A stretch of 64,000 bases of DNA from an uncultured Planctomycetaceae bacterium (GTDB taxonomy: Bacteria > Planctomycetota > Planctomycetia > Planctomycetales > Planctomycetaceae). The notes beneath the pieces are model-generated. The model saw nothing but the letters and a program-made list of their open reading frames with translations, was not told the origin of the DNA and searched no databases. Each line of letters begins with the position of its first letter. Position 1 is the first letter of the stretch. The position numbers and the translations under genes were made by a program. Where the stretch lies: the NCBI GenBank assembly GCA_937916515.1, contig CALFSX010000016.1:1-64000 (forward strand). Reading direction: 5' to 3'. Of this stretch, positions 17,251 to 25,232 are shown one piece after another.

Positions 17251-18780
17251 ATGAACAGACCTGCAACGCCATTAACGGCCATTCACTGCTTGTCCTGGCG
17301 ACTTAGGGTCGCGGCAATTGTCTGTATCAGCCTGGTAGGAACAGACAGTCGAACGTTCGCCTACCATACACACTCTGAAACGTTCTATCGCATTACCTTC
17401 AACGACGAACCCGTCGGATACGAATACGTGCGGACCCAGTCGATCGCCGGCCGTCAGCCACCAACAATTTCATGCTTCCGAAAAACCCAACTTAACCTGA
17501 AGCGACTGGGCCAGGATCTGACACTGCAGGCCTCATTGTGGACTGAACAAACCACCGATGGGCAGTTGTTGAGCTTCAACCTGCAAAGGACCGACGGCAC
17601 CGGAACGTCTCTTGAACGTTCCGGCGAATTCAACCCAAATGATGGCTCTTACAGAATTCAGGACCGCCAGTCCGGCACTCGACGTGACTTCCAACTGCAA
17701 TCTGACGGAGCACTCTATTCACCAATTTTCACAACCTGGCTTCCAAATCAGGCGATGGCAGCAACCGGGCGTTCTGCACGTCCCGTACTGTTCCCAGAAA
17801 CCGCCGGGGCTTCCGACGTTATGTTTGAACCAAAACAAATCCGTCAGCTGCAACTGGAAGATCGTAGCCAAATTAACACAACGCGAATTCTTTACTACCC
17901 CAAGGCTGACCCAACAAACTCAACCACGTTGCTGGTCGCAGACGACTTGCGAGTTTTCAGTCAGGAAAAAATTCAGCTCGGCGGCCAGTTAAAAATATTG
18001 CTGACGTCTGCAGAAATTGCACTTAGCTCAGCAGCTGGAAAGTCGCTCGACCTGGACGCTCAGGCGATCATTCCAGTGGACCGCCAAATCCCCGCCTCGT
18101 CCACTCGCAAAGAGCTTATTCTGGAACTGTCAGTCGACAAGGGCTTACTGGGAGCGATACCCCAATCAGACTTCCAGAAAGTTCAGGTACAGAACGAAAA
18201 TTCCGCGAGGCTGACGTTGCTACGGCCGGACAACAGAAATCAATCGGCTCAGCCAGAACCTCAAGGGAACCGCCCTGCCCTGCAATCGACCAGATGGATG
18301 CCATTGGGTGACCCCGTTCTACAGCGCCTTGCCGCAATTGGCGCTGCGGGAGAAACAGATCCACTTTCTGTTTGCCAACGACTGGAAACCTACTCTCACG
18401 CAACGCTAAAAAGATCCGCCTTTTCGACTCAAATTCTGGCGGCCAATCAGGTTGCGAAAACGCTTCGAGGAGACTGCACAGAGCACGCCGTATTTCTGGC
18501 GACGTTGATGCGTATCAACGGAATTCCCGCTCGAGTCGCAACGGGAATCGCGTACACAAACGCTCAGCTGGGATTTTCAGGCCACATGTGGGTGGAAGCT
18601 TTGGTGAATGGTCAATGGACACCCTTCGATTCAACAACCGGTCTGGAAGGATTTGCGATGACTCGCATCAAACTGGCTGACTCGGAACTGCCAGACACCA
18701 TGGAAAGCGGTGCTTCTTTGTTTCTGCCCATTTTAGACCTGGCAGGGCGTGCCAGCGTCCGAGTAATCTCTGCACGCTAA
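17251..18780 (+). CDS. Exported transglutaminase-like protein
   Basis: From ATG 17251 (509 residues) there is a hydrophobic N-terminal signal or anchor (about 18-33). A beta-rich region then resembles the N-terminal part of other planctomycete transglutaminases (FYRITFNDEPVGYEYVRTQS). The transglutaminase core is near the C-terminus with the papain-like triad Cys409 (LRGDCTEHAVFLATLMR), His445 (GHMWVEA) and Asp460 (PFDST). Such enzymes are often cysteine proteases or amidases of surface peptides; the substrate is unknown. The start is supported by GAGGA 5 bases upstream, inside a hairpin. exbD follows after 208 bases on the same strand. Confidence 0.88.
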   Translation: MNRPATPLTAIHCLSWRLRVAAIVCISLVGTDSRTFAYHTHSETFYRITFNDEPVGYEYVRTQSIAGRQPPTISCFRKTQLNLKRLGQDLTLQASLWTEQTTDGQLLSFNLQRTDGTGTSLERSGEFNPNDGSYRIQDRQSGTRRDFQLQSDGALYSPIFTTWLPNQAMAATGRSARPVLFPETAGASDVMFEPKQIRQLQLEDRSQINTTRILYYPKADPTNSTTLLVADDLRVFSQEKIQLGGQLKILLTSAEIALSSAAGKSLDLDAQAIIPVDRQIPASSTRKELILELSVDKGLLGAIPQSDFQKVQVQNENSARLTLLRPDNRNQSAQPEPQGNRPALQSTRWMPLGDPVLQRLAAIGAAGETDPLSVCQRLETYSHATLKRSAFSTQILAANQVAKTLRGDCTEHAVFLATLMRINGIPARVATGIAYTNAQLGFSGHMWVEALVNGQWTPFDSTTGLEGFAMTRIKLADSELPDTMESGASLFLPILDLAGRASVRVISAR

Positions 18781-18971
18781 ACTTGGAAGTGACTTCCCAC
18801 TTCGTCGCAGCAATTGGAAACTCACGACCAGCAAGTCAGGCTTTCTGCTGAGACGCAGCACAATCGGCAGCCGAGAATCGCAATAGGAACGTTTTTCTGC
18901 CGCAAAAACCAGCAATTTCAGGGTTTTCGATGCCAGGTTAAAACGGGCTCTGTGCGAGGTGGCGATGTGAG

Positions 18972-18977
18972 TATAAT
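18972..18977 (+). promoter_or_regulatory. Candidate -10 hexamer before exbD
   Basis: A perfect TATAAT. Initiation about 7 bases downstream would fall only a few bases before ATG 18989. That would make the message nearly leaderless, or favour the internal ATG 19031. The -35 region is weak. Confidence 0.35.
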
Positions 18978-18988
18978 CTGACGGCTCC

Positions 18989-19456
18989 ATGGACGATCGC
19001 AGCACATCCGGCAACAAAGCGAACCGAAGAATGCCTTTACGAACTGACTCACTGGAAGAACCACAACTAAACCTGACGCCGATGATCGATATCGTCTTCC
19101 TGCTGATCATCTTCTTCATGGTGGGGACCCGGTTCAGTGAAATCGAACAACAATACGATATCGAACTGCCAACCGCAGCCGCTGTCGAACCCATCACAAG
19201 TCGCCCCGATGCCATTATTCTAAACGTCGCCAGGTCCGGGCTGGTTACGATTAGTGGAGAACGTGTTTCCCTGGCAGATCTGCAACCTCGCCTGGAAGCC
19301 GCCAGAAAGTCGTACTCTGAACAGTCCGTGCTGATTCGCGGAGACGGCGAAGGCGTGTATCAGTCAATCGTTGATGTCATGGATGTCTGCCACAAAGCTC
19401 AAATCCGAAGTTTCTCACTGGCCTTTCAGCCTGAAACTGCGGGAGCAACACCATGA
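18989..19456 (+). CDS. exbD: ExbD/TolR-family biopolymer transport protein
   Basis: A proton-motive-force-coupled inner-membrane protein. It has one N-terminal helix with the key Asp (LNLTPMIDIVFLLIIFFMVG, about 27-46; the Asp is in MIDI) and a periplasmic TolR-like domain (IILNVARSGLVTISGERVS, then SVLIRGDGEGVYQSIVDVMD). The 155 residues fit the family. ATG 19031 (MPLRTDSLEE) is a plausible shorter start, giving 141 residues. Its last four bases overlap the start of the next gene (ATGA), so the two are translationally coupled. No ExbB/TolQ partner lies in the window. Confidence 0.92.
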   Translation: MDDRSTSGNKANRRMPLRTDSLEEPQLNLTPMIDIVFLLIIFFMVGTRFSEIEQQYDIELPTAAAVEPITSRPDAIILNVARSGLVTISGERVSLADLQPRLEAARKSYSEQSVLIRGDGEGVYQSIVDVMDVCHKAQIRSFSLAFQPETAGATP

Positions 19457-21891
19457 ATGTAGTGCGGCAGGTACTTCAGAAAATCTGGCAGGGCCAGCCA
19501 CTTAATGGCGACGATGTTGTTGCGTTCGTGCTGCTGCTGGCCATGGCGGCATCCTGCGCGCACCTGGTTACAATGCTGGTCACTCGTTGGGGCGACCGTC
19601 ATATCGCGATCAAGTCTCTGTTCGGTTCCGTCCTTGTTCACGCCGTGTGCCTGCTTAGCCTGGAAGTGTTCGAACCGTTGGGGGCCAAAGCTGAAGTTAT
19701 CGATCGAGCAGAACTAAAACCGCTCGAAGTCTCAACACGCATCTTGATTGAGAGCGACGACACGATCGCCATGCGGGAATCCGGCAACACGGCAGCTCCC
19801 GATAAACCCACGGCACCAGACGTCGAATTGGACCGCCTGCCGCAGGATGCTCGGTTGTTGACCACACCTGACGCCCCGGAACGCGAGAAGGAAGTCCTGG
19901 ACAGCCTGGACATGCAGGCCGCTGATGTCAGTCAGTTTGAACAATCGCTTACCCCTGAATCCGCAATTCCCGTGGATGCAGGCATTGAAGCCCCTAAAGT
20001 CGCAGCAGCAAGTGACCCAGCTGCTGAAATCGACACGATGCTTGAACAAAGTCAAGCTGACGTTTACGTCCCCAACACGGAACGTACTCAAACAGAGCGT
20101 GGCGACATCATGGCCAATGACGAACCTAAAGAGCGTCAGATGTCGCAAGGGGGATTCAACAGGATTGACACAAATGTGATCACAGAAGACGCATCCATCA
20201 CCGCAATCACAAACGATCTTCCTTCCGCCATCGACATTTCGAACGCGGCAGACAGCGATAGCATGCAGCGAAAGGCTGCGCCGCTAACAACAACAGATCC
20301 GCTCGAAGTTGCCGGCCTGAATCTGGACCAACCCAACTCGCGAACCATGCCAGCTCGATCATTCGAATCACGCTTACCTCGACCTACGCGTTCTATGAGA
20401 AGTACTGATCCGGGTGAACGACCAGTGCGAACAAACTCACTGACTCCACAAACTCCGATTCCGCTTTCTGCAGACTACGACGAAGTCAGGATTGGCTCCA
20501 CAGCCTTGAATCTAACGGACGCCTTGCGGTCAGCCGCCGGGATGATCGATTCGGACGTCCACAGCATTCGCCGTCGCGAAACCGAAAAAGCCACGTACAA
20601 GCTTAGAAATCTGGATGAACGAAAAGAGGCGGCAGCTCGTTTTGGTGGAACGCAGCAATCAGAAGCTGCCGTTGAGTTAAGTCTGAGATGGTTAAGTTCT
20701 CAGCAATCATCTGATGGACATTGGGACGCGGAGACTCACGGAGCCGGACTTGTCAAAGTCGATGAAAATGGCGTGCCACGTAACTATGCGGGACGCGATG
20801 CGGACACCGGGATTACAGCTCTTGTCACACTGTCATTTCTGGGTGCCGGCTACACTCACGAACAAGGCCAGTACGCCTTCGCAGTCGACAACGCTTTAGC
20901 ATGGTTGATTGAACAACAGAATTCCGAAGGCAGCCTGGCAGGCGAAGCGGGACACTATGCCGGTATGTATTGCCATGCGATGGCAACATATGCCCTGGCC
21001 GAAGCTCTGGGAATGCAGCAGGATGCCATGACGGCTCCGATTATCGATCCCGCAACGCTCGCAGTAGGTGACAGTCTGGCACAGTGCACGTCCAGCATGC
21101 TGGCGCTGCAACATGGCGTGGCCCCCTTTGTGCCTATCGCGGTTAACAATTCCGTCTCAGCAACTCGCTCGCTCACAACAGCCTACGGCCTTAGAAAAGT
21201 CGATGACATCAGACTTCGATCTGCCCTCTTGAAAGCCGTCACCTACACAATCAGCCAGCAGGATCCCAAAAGCGGTGGCTGGCGGTATAAGTTCGGTCAG
21301 GAAGGCGATGTCAGCATGTTTGGCTGGCAGATGATGTCTTTAAAAAGCGCCGCGATTGCGGGAGTCAACATCAACCCGATTGTGCGTGAACGGATGATCG
21401 GATTTCTGAACAGTGTTCGCCAGGGCGAAAATGGCGGACTGTTTGGATATCGTCGTTCCGTTCTTCAAAACGGGCGCGAGTCTGAAGCTGTGACTCCCGT
21501 GATGACCGCTGAAGCTTTGTTTTGCCAGCAGATGTTAGGGTACCCTCGCGATTCCGTAGCTAGCAAAGAAGCCGTGCAGTATCTGCTAAGAAACATGCCG
21601 CGGCTGTCTCAATTAAACATGTACTATTGGTATTACGGAACTTTGGCGATGTATCAATATGGTGGCAAACCATGGGAAGACTGGAACGCTGTGGTGCGCG
21701 ACACACTGATCAACGGACAACGTCGAACCGGCGAAAACGCCGGAAGCTGGGACCCGGTTGGCCCATGGGGACGTTACGGCGGTCGGCTGTATTCAACGGC
21801 CATCTCAACGCTCACCCTGGAAGTCTATTATCGCCTGCTGCCGCTGTACCGAATGAATGAGTCAACTGCTGGAACTCAAGTCGACGAGTAA
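19453..21891 (+). CDS. Membrane protein with prenyltransferase/squalene-cyclase-like toroid
   Basis: The 812 residues comprise two N-terminal membrane helices (about 22-46 and 57-74), a 300-residue acidic, Pro/Ser-rich disordered stretch, and an alpha/alpha-toroid domain from about 404. Its repeats read AAVELSLRWLSSQQSSDGHW, TGITALVTLSFLGAG, GHYAGMYCHAMATYALAEAL, SGGWRYK and DVSMFGWQMMSLKSA. No DCTAE- or DXDD-type cyclase motif is visible, so a binding role is more likely than terpene chemistry. Overlap with exbD (ATGA at 19453) suggests the products work together, perhaps as the energised partner or output of ExbD; that is inference. Confidence 0.82.
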   Translation: MNVVRQVLQKIWQGQPLNGDDVVAFVLLLAMAASCAHLVTMLVTRWGDRHIAIKSLFGSVLVHAVCLLSLEVFEPLGAKAEVIDRAELKPLEVSTRILIESDDTIAMRESGNTAAPDKPTAPDVELDRLPQDARLLTTPDAPEREKEVLDSLDMQAADVSQFEQSLTPESAIPVDAGIEAPKVAAASDPAAEIDTMLEQSQADVYVPNTERTQTERGDIMANDEPKERQMSQGGFNRIDTNVITEDASITAITNDLPSAIDISNAADSDSMQRKAAPLTTTDPLEVAGLNLDQPNSRTMPARSFESRLPRPTRSMRSTDPGERPVRTNSLTPQTPIPLSADYDEVRIGSTALNLTDALRSAAGMIDSDVHSIRRRETEKATYKLRNLDERKEAAARFGGTQQSEAAVELSLRWLSSQQSSDGHWDAETHGAGLVKVDENGVPRNYAGRDADTGITALVTLSFLGAGYTHEQGQYAFAVDNALAWLIEQQNSEGSLAGEAGHYAGMYCHAMATYALAEALGMQQDAMTAPIIDPATLAVGDSLAQCTSSMLALQHGVAPFVPIAVNNSVSATRSLTTAYGLRKVDDIRLRSALLKAVTYTISQQDPKSGGWRYKFGQEGDVSMFGWQMMSLKSAAIAGVNINPIVRERMIGFLNSVRQGENGGLFGYRRSVLQNGRESEAVTPVMTAEALFCQQMLGYPRDSVASKEAVQYLLRNMPRLSQLNMYYWYYGTLAMYQYGGKPWEDWNAVVRDTLINGQRRTGENAGSWDPVGPWGRYGGRLYSTAISTLTLEVYYRLLPLYRMNESTAGTQVDE

Positions 21892-22116
21892 GGGTTCGCC
21901 CACGGAATTCGGTTCTCAGATCTGGCGGCGGCCTGGATTGGACTGAGCTTGGGAAGGAAACCCCGGGGTTCGCTCGTACCTGGCCTCAACCCAGACCGTC
22001 CTCTTCAAATCGACAATCTCAATAAGCGTTCCCGAAAAGCAACCACACCTTTAACATCAGTGCGTGGCCCGAGTCGCCCGTCGGTTCTAATCACGGGCAA
22101 ATGAACAGGAATATTC

Positions 22117-22902
22117 TTAATTATTATTCGGTGACTTCTTGTTTCGAAAAATGCTGGCTTTGTAGATGCCGATGTAATTCAGGAAGAACTGAAACATCAC
22201 CCATAGCGTTAGCAGGCCATAGCGAGTGCTGCGGCGGAAGTTGATGCTGGACGCTTCCGCAAAGTAACGTACAGGCACTGGAATATCCGCCAGGCGAAAA
22301 CCGGCATCTACGGATTGAGCCAGAAACTGCGTATCAAAAATGAAGTCATCAGAATTGTCTCGCCACGCAATCGTTTCCAGAACTTCCCGCTTGTACGCTC
22401 GAAAGCCGCTGTGAAAATCGCCGAGGTTCTGACCCAGAGTAATGTTTTCAATGATAGTCAAACAACGGTTGGCGATGTACTTCCAAACCGGCATACCACC
22501 TTGAAGTGCTTCCGCTCGACTGCGAATGCGAGAGCCCAGAATGATGTCGCAGTTGCCAAGACGAATCAATTCGGCAGCCACAGGAATCACTCGACTATCG
22601 TACTGATAGTCCGGGTGAATCATCACGACAATATCGGCACCAAGCTCCAACGCACGCGTGTAGCAGGTTTTTTGATTGCCACCGTAGCCCGTGTTTTTCT
22701 CATGACGTATGACCGTCAATCCCAACGCCTCAGCCGTCTCAACGGTATTGTCAGAACTACAGTCATCGACAAGAATAATTTCATCAACGCCGCCTGCCGG
22801 AATATCGCGAACGGTTTTCTCCAGCGTCGCTGCGGCGTTATACGCGGGCATAACGGCAATGATCTTCGGCTTGCTAATGGTGGGCTCAGAGGTGTCAGGC
22901 AT
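22117..22902 (-). CDS. Family 2 glycosyltransferase, DPM1-like
   Basis: Transfers a sugar from a nucleotide donor, probably to a polyprenyl phosphate. From ATG 22902 (261 residues) the GT-A fold is clear: [32 protein letters not shown], then [11 protein letters not shown] in the metal-binding DXD position and [10 protein letters not shown]-terminal hydrophobic segment ([20 protein letters not shown]) likely docks to the membrane. ATG 22902 follows GAGAA; the frame extends to 23004 without improving it. Its partner genes are not adjacent, so acceptor and pathway are unknown. Confidence 0.85.
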   Translation of the reverse strand: MPDTSEPTISKPKIIAVMPAYNAAATLEKTVRDIPAGGVDEIILVDDCSSDNTVETAEALGLTVIRHEKNTGYGGNQKTCYTRALELGADIVVMIHPDYQYDSRVIPVAAELIRLGNCDIILGSRIRSRAEALQGGMPVWKYIANRCLTIIENITLGQNLGDFHSGFRAYKREVLETIAWRDNSDDFIFDTQFLAQSVDAGFRLADIPVPVRYFAEASSINFRRSTRYGLLTLWVMFQFFLNYIGIYKASIFRNKKSPNNN

Positions 22903-23039
22903 ATCGATTCTCGCTGTGCCGGACTGATCCTGTCCGCCAATAAAATTGCATTTCGTGAATTGGTTGGCCCGTACTTTATTAGAACAATCGTCTGATACCT
23001 TCAAACGGCGCGGCCTGCGAGTTTTTTAGACTCAAGGTT

Positions 23040-24326
23040 CTAAAGTAAAGCACGCAGGCAATCGACCACGCGGTCAATTTCCTGCATTGAATTATAGTGT
23101 AGTGCGCCAATTCGCAACGTGCCGGACGGTTCCAGCCCCGCCGCCTCAGTGAACGGCAACGCGTAGTGATTTCCAGCCCACGCGAAGACCCCCTGCTCTG
23201 CCAGTCGCTTGGCCAACTGCTGCGGAGTATGTCGATCAGACGTCATGGAAAATGTGGGAACGCGGTCATCGACTTCGTCAACATTGGTGATTCCATAAAT
23301 CCTTAAACCCGAAACCGACGATACCCCCGCCAAAAACCGTAGAGACAACGCCGTTTCATAATCTCTGATTCGACTGAATACTCGATCCAGTTTTGCGACA
23401 CGTTCGGAAGCCGTGGAGTCGGCGCATGTGTTGTGATCCTCATCGGCGGAAGCATCCAACGAAGTCAGATATTCTATCGCCGCCGCGACTCCTACAATCC
23501 CTTCGTGATTCTGGGTACCTGTCATCCACTTGCCCGGCAACGCGTCAGTTGATGGACGCAGCTTGTACGGACGAATCGTTTCCAGCAATTCGCGGCGACC
23601 GTACAAAATCCCCACGTGCGGCCCAAAGAACTTGTAAGCGGAACACGCCAGAAAATCACACTGAAGCTCTTTCACATTGATGCGACGGTGAGGTGCATAA
23701 TGCACAGCATCAATATACGTCAACGCTCCAACAGCTTTCGCAGCAGCAATGATCTCACCAACCGGATTGATGGTACCAGTCGCGTTCGAAGCATAGCCAA
23801 CAGCAACCAACTTCGTTTTGCTCGACAGCTTCGAACGGAAGTCGTCTATGTCGAGCGACCAATCATCTGGCTTTAGCGAAATATGATGCACGTTAACCCC
23901 GGCATCTCTGGCCGCCAAAACCCACGGCGTCACGTTGGAATCATGGTCAAGCTGACTAACGATGATCTCATCGCCCGCTCGCCACTGTTGAGCGATCGCT
24001 CGACTTGCCGCCAGAGTCATCGTGGTCATGTTGCCACCGAAGCAGACGGTGGCAGGATCCGGTGTTCCCAGAAAGTCGGCAACAACCTGGTGAGCATTTT
24101 CGAGCAACGCGTCAGATTCGCGAGCCGTCGCATGAGCCGCGCCGCGATTGGCATTCGTATTCAACAGATAGTGCGATACCGCGTCGGCGACAGATTGAGG
24201 AACCTGACTTCCTGCCGGGCCATCAAAGAATGCGACTGGCTGGCCATCTTGCTGCCTGGCAAGAGCCGGAAATTTCGAACGAACCAGATCAACGTCCCAA
24301 CCAGCTTCAGCCATTTCTACGCTCAC
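23040..24326 (-). CDS. Cysteine-desulfurase-like class V aminotransferase (catalytic Cys absent)
   Basis: A PLP enzyme of the SufS/NifS fold, closest to the subfamily named cysteine desulfurase-like protein (VC1184 type). The N-terminus reads FPALARQQDGQPVAFFDGPA. His128 (LDHDSN), Asp206 and His209 (IDAVHYAPH) and the PLP Lys232 (CSAYKFFGPH) are present. The C-terminal loop that carries the persulfide Cys in true desulfurases reads AWAGNHYALPF with no Cys, so sulfur transfer is doubtful. Lyase or transaminase activity on another substrate is possible. The frame opens with GTG 24326; ATG 24314 is an equally good start. Confidence 0.85.
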   Translation of the reverse strand: MSVEMAEAGWDVDLVRSKFPALARQQDGQPVAFFDGPAGSQVPQSVADAVSHYLLNTNANRGAAHATARESDALLENAHQVVADFLGTPDPATVCFGGNMTTMTLAASRAIAQQWRAGDEIIVSQLDHDSNVTPWVLAARDAGVNVHHISLKPDDWSLDIDDFRSKLSSKTKLVAVGYASNATGTINPVGEIIAAAKAVGALTYIDAVHYAPHRRINVKELQCDFLACSAYKFFGPHVGILYGRRELLETIRPYKLRPSTDALPGKWMTGTQNHEGIVGVAAAIEYLTSLDASADEDHNTCADSTASERVAKLDRVFSRIRDYETALSLRFLAGVSSVSGLRIYGITNVDEVDDRVPTFSMTSDRHTPQQLAKRLAEQGVFAWAGNHYALPFTEAAGLEPSGTLRIGALHYNSMQEIDRVVDCLRALL

Positions 24327-24450
24327 ATAGATTTCTTGTTGCAGCGAACTTGTTCACATCGAATGAAGTTTAGAGCGACGCAGTCGCATTTCCGAGCGTC
24401 AGCTGGAATGATCTGACACACAGCCTCGTTCGACAGGTTAACGGCGGCGC

Positions 24451-24485
24451 AAAAGAAAGCGACAGACTTGAAACAAGCCTGTCGC
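24451..24485 (-). terminator. Terminator after rplU
   Basis: A 7-bp stem (24459-24465 with 24479-24485) encloses an inner 4-bp stem with an AAA loop, with one mismatch between them. On the minus strand it is followed by TTTCTTTT (24451-24458). It lies 31 bases past the rplU stop. Confidence 0.75.
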
Positions 24486-24515
24486 AGTCGAATCAGATTT
24501 TCGAAATCAGCGTCG

Positions 24516-24866
24516 TTACTTACCGGAAGCTGTCACAACTTCCAGGTTCGGTACAGTGATCGATGTGATCTTTACTCGAGTGTATTTTTGACGATGGCCT
24601 GTGTGTCGACGGCTGTTCTTGCGGCGACGAAACTTCTGAACTTCCAGCTTTGGACCTTTGTCTTCAGCCAGGATAACTTCGCCTTCAACAACGGCTCCGT
24701 CAATCACAGGAGCACCAATAACACTGGCACCACCAGCGTTTGCCAGCAATACGCGGTCAAACTTAAGACTGGCACCAACTTCTGCGTCTGCAAGAAAGTC
24801 CACGGAAAGCAAGTCGCCTTCCTGAACGCGATGCTGACGACTTCCATTTTCAATCACTGCAAACAT
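24516..24866 (-). CDS. rplU: Ribosomal protein bL21
   Basis: Large-subunit protein that binds 23S rRNA. The 116 residues carry the family pattern: MFAVIENGSRQHRV, then EGDLLSVDFLADAEVG, VLLANAGGASVIGAPVIDGA, KFRRRKNSRRHTGHRQKYT and the terminal VKITSIT. I chose ATG 24866; the frame runs to 24923 but that part belongs to a structured leader. rpmA (bL27), normally the next gene in bacteria, is not downstream: a terminator and then an aminotransferase gene follow. RNase E/G lies upstream on the same strand, as in many bacteria. Confidence 0.96.
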   Translation of the reverse strand: MFAVIENGSRQHRVQEGDLLSVDFLADAEVGASLKFDRVLLANAGGASVIGAPVIDGAVVEGEVILAEDKGPKLEVQKFRRRKNSRRHTGHRQKYTRVKITSITVPNLEVVTASGK

Positions 24867-24962
24867 GGTCAATAACCCTGAAAAACGCTGGTCTTCAATA
24901 CGCTGGGCGCCAAAGGCCAGCACTGTTCAAATGTTCAGTGTCAGCCGATAGGAGCTGACGGA
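24867..24962 (-). ncRNA. Structured rplU leader, candidate autoregulatory element
   Basis: Between the predicted start of transcription (about 24962) and ATG 24866, the minus-strand RNA can form two kinds of structure. The first is a 5' hairpin with 6-bp arms at 24954-24959 and 24940-24945. The second is a GCUGGCC segment (24916-24922) that can pair with either of two CCAGCG copies, at 24901-24906 or 24886-24891. The second copy is followed directly by five U (24881-24885). Mutually exclusive pairing ending in a U tract is attenuator-like. Function is inferred. Confidence 0.5.
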
Positions 24963-24968
24963 TCGCGG

Positions 24969-24974
24969 AGTATA
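24969..24974 (-). promoter_or_regulatory. -10 hexamer of the rplU promoter
   Basis: TATACT on the minus strand, placed so that transcription would start at about 24962, just before the first leader hairpin. The -35 region is a weak match. Confidence 0.5.
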
Positions 24975-25232
24975 ACGCAACATTCGGATAGATCGAGCCG
25001 GAAATCGAGTCTCTCCCAAAGTTCCCAGGCAGTTTTCAGAAGAGAAAATCCGCCTGAACGCCTCCAATTCGCAAATTGCCGCCAGAATCTTGCCAGAACG
25101 GTCAAACCGCCGCAATTCTGTCGCGACTATGGAAATGGAAGTTTGCACGAATTGCGTACCGCTCGCCCGCCCACGCAAGGGCTTTCCGACCAGCGAACGG
25201 CACTCTCTCCGTTACTTCTGCAACAATTTTTG
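24975..25232. other. Rest of the rng-rplU gap, nothing else recognised
   Basis: About 260 bases between the rplU promoter and the rng stop. No open frame with support and no clear terminator for rng. Confidence 0.4.

Noticed and set aside
22315-22995. 226-codon plus-strand frame opposite the glycosyltransferase
   Set aside because: The minus-strand frame has clear GT2 motifs; this one is its antisense shadow.
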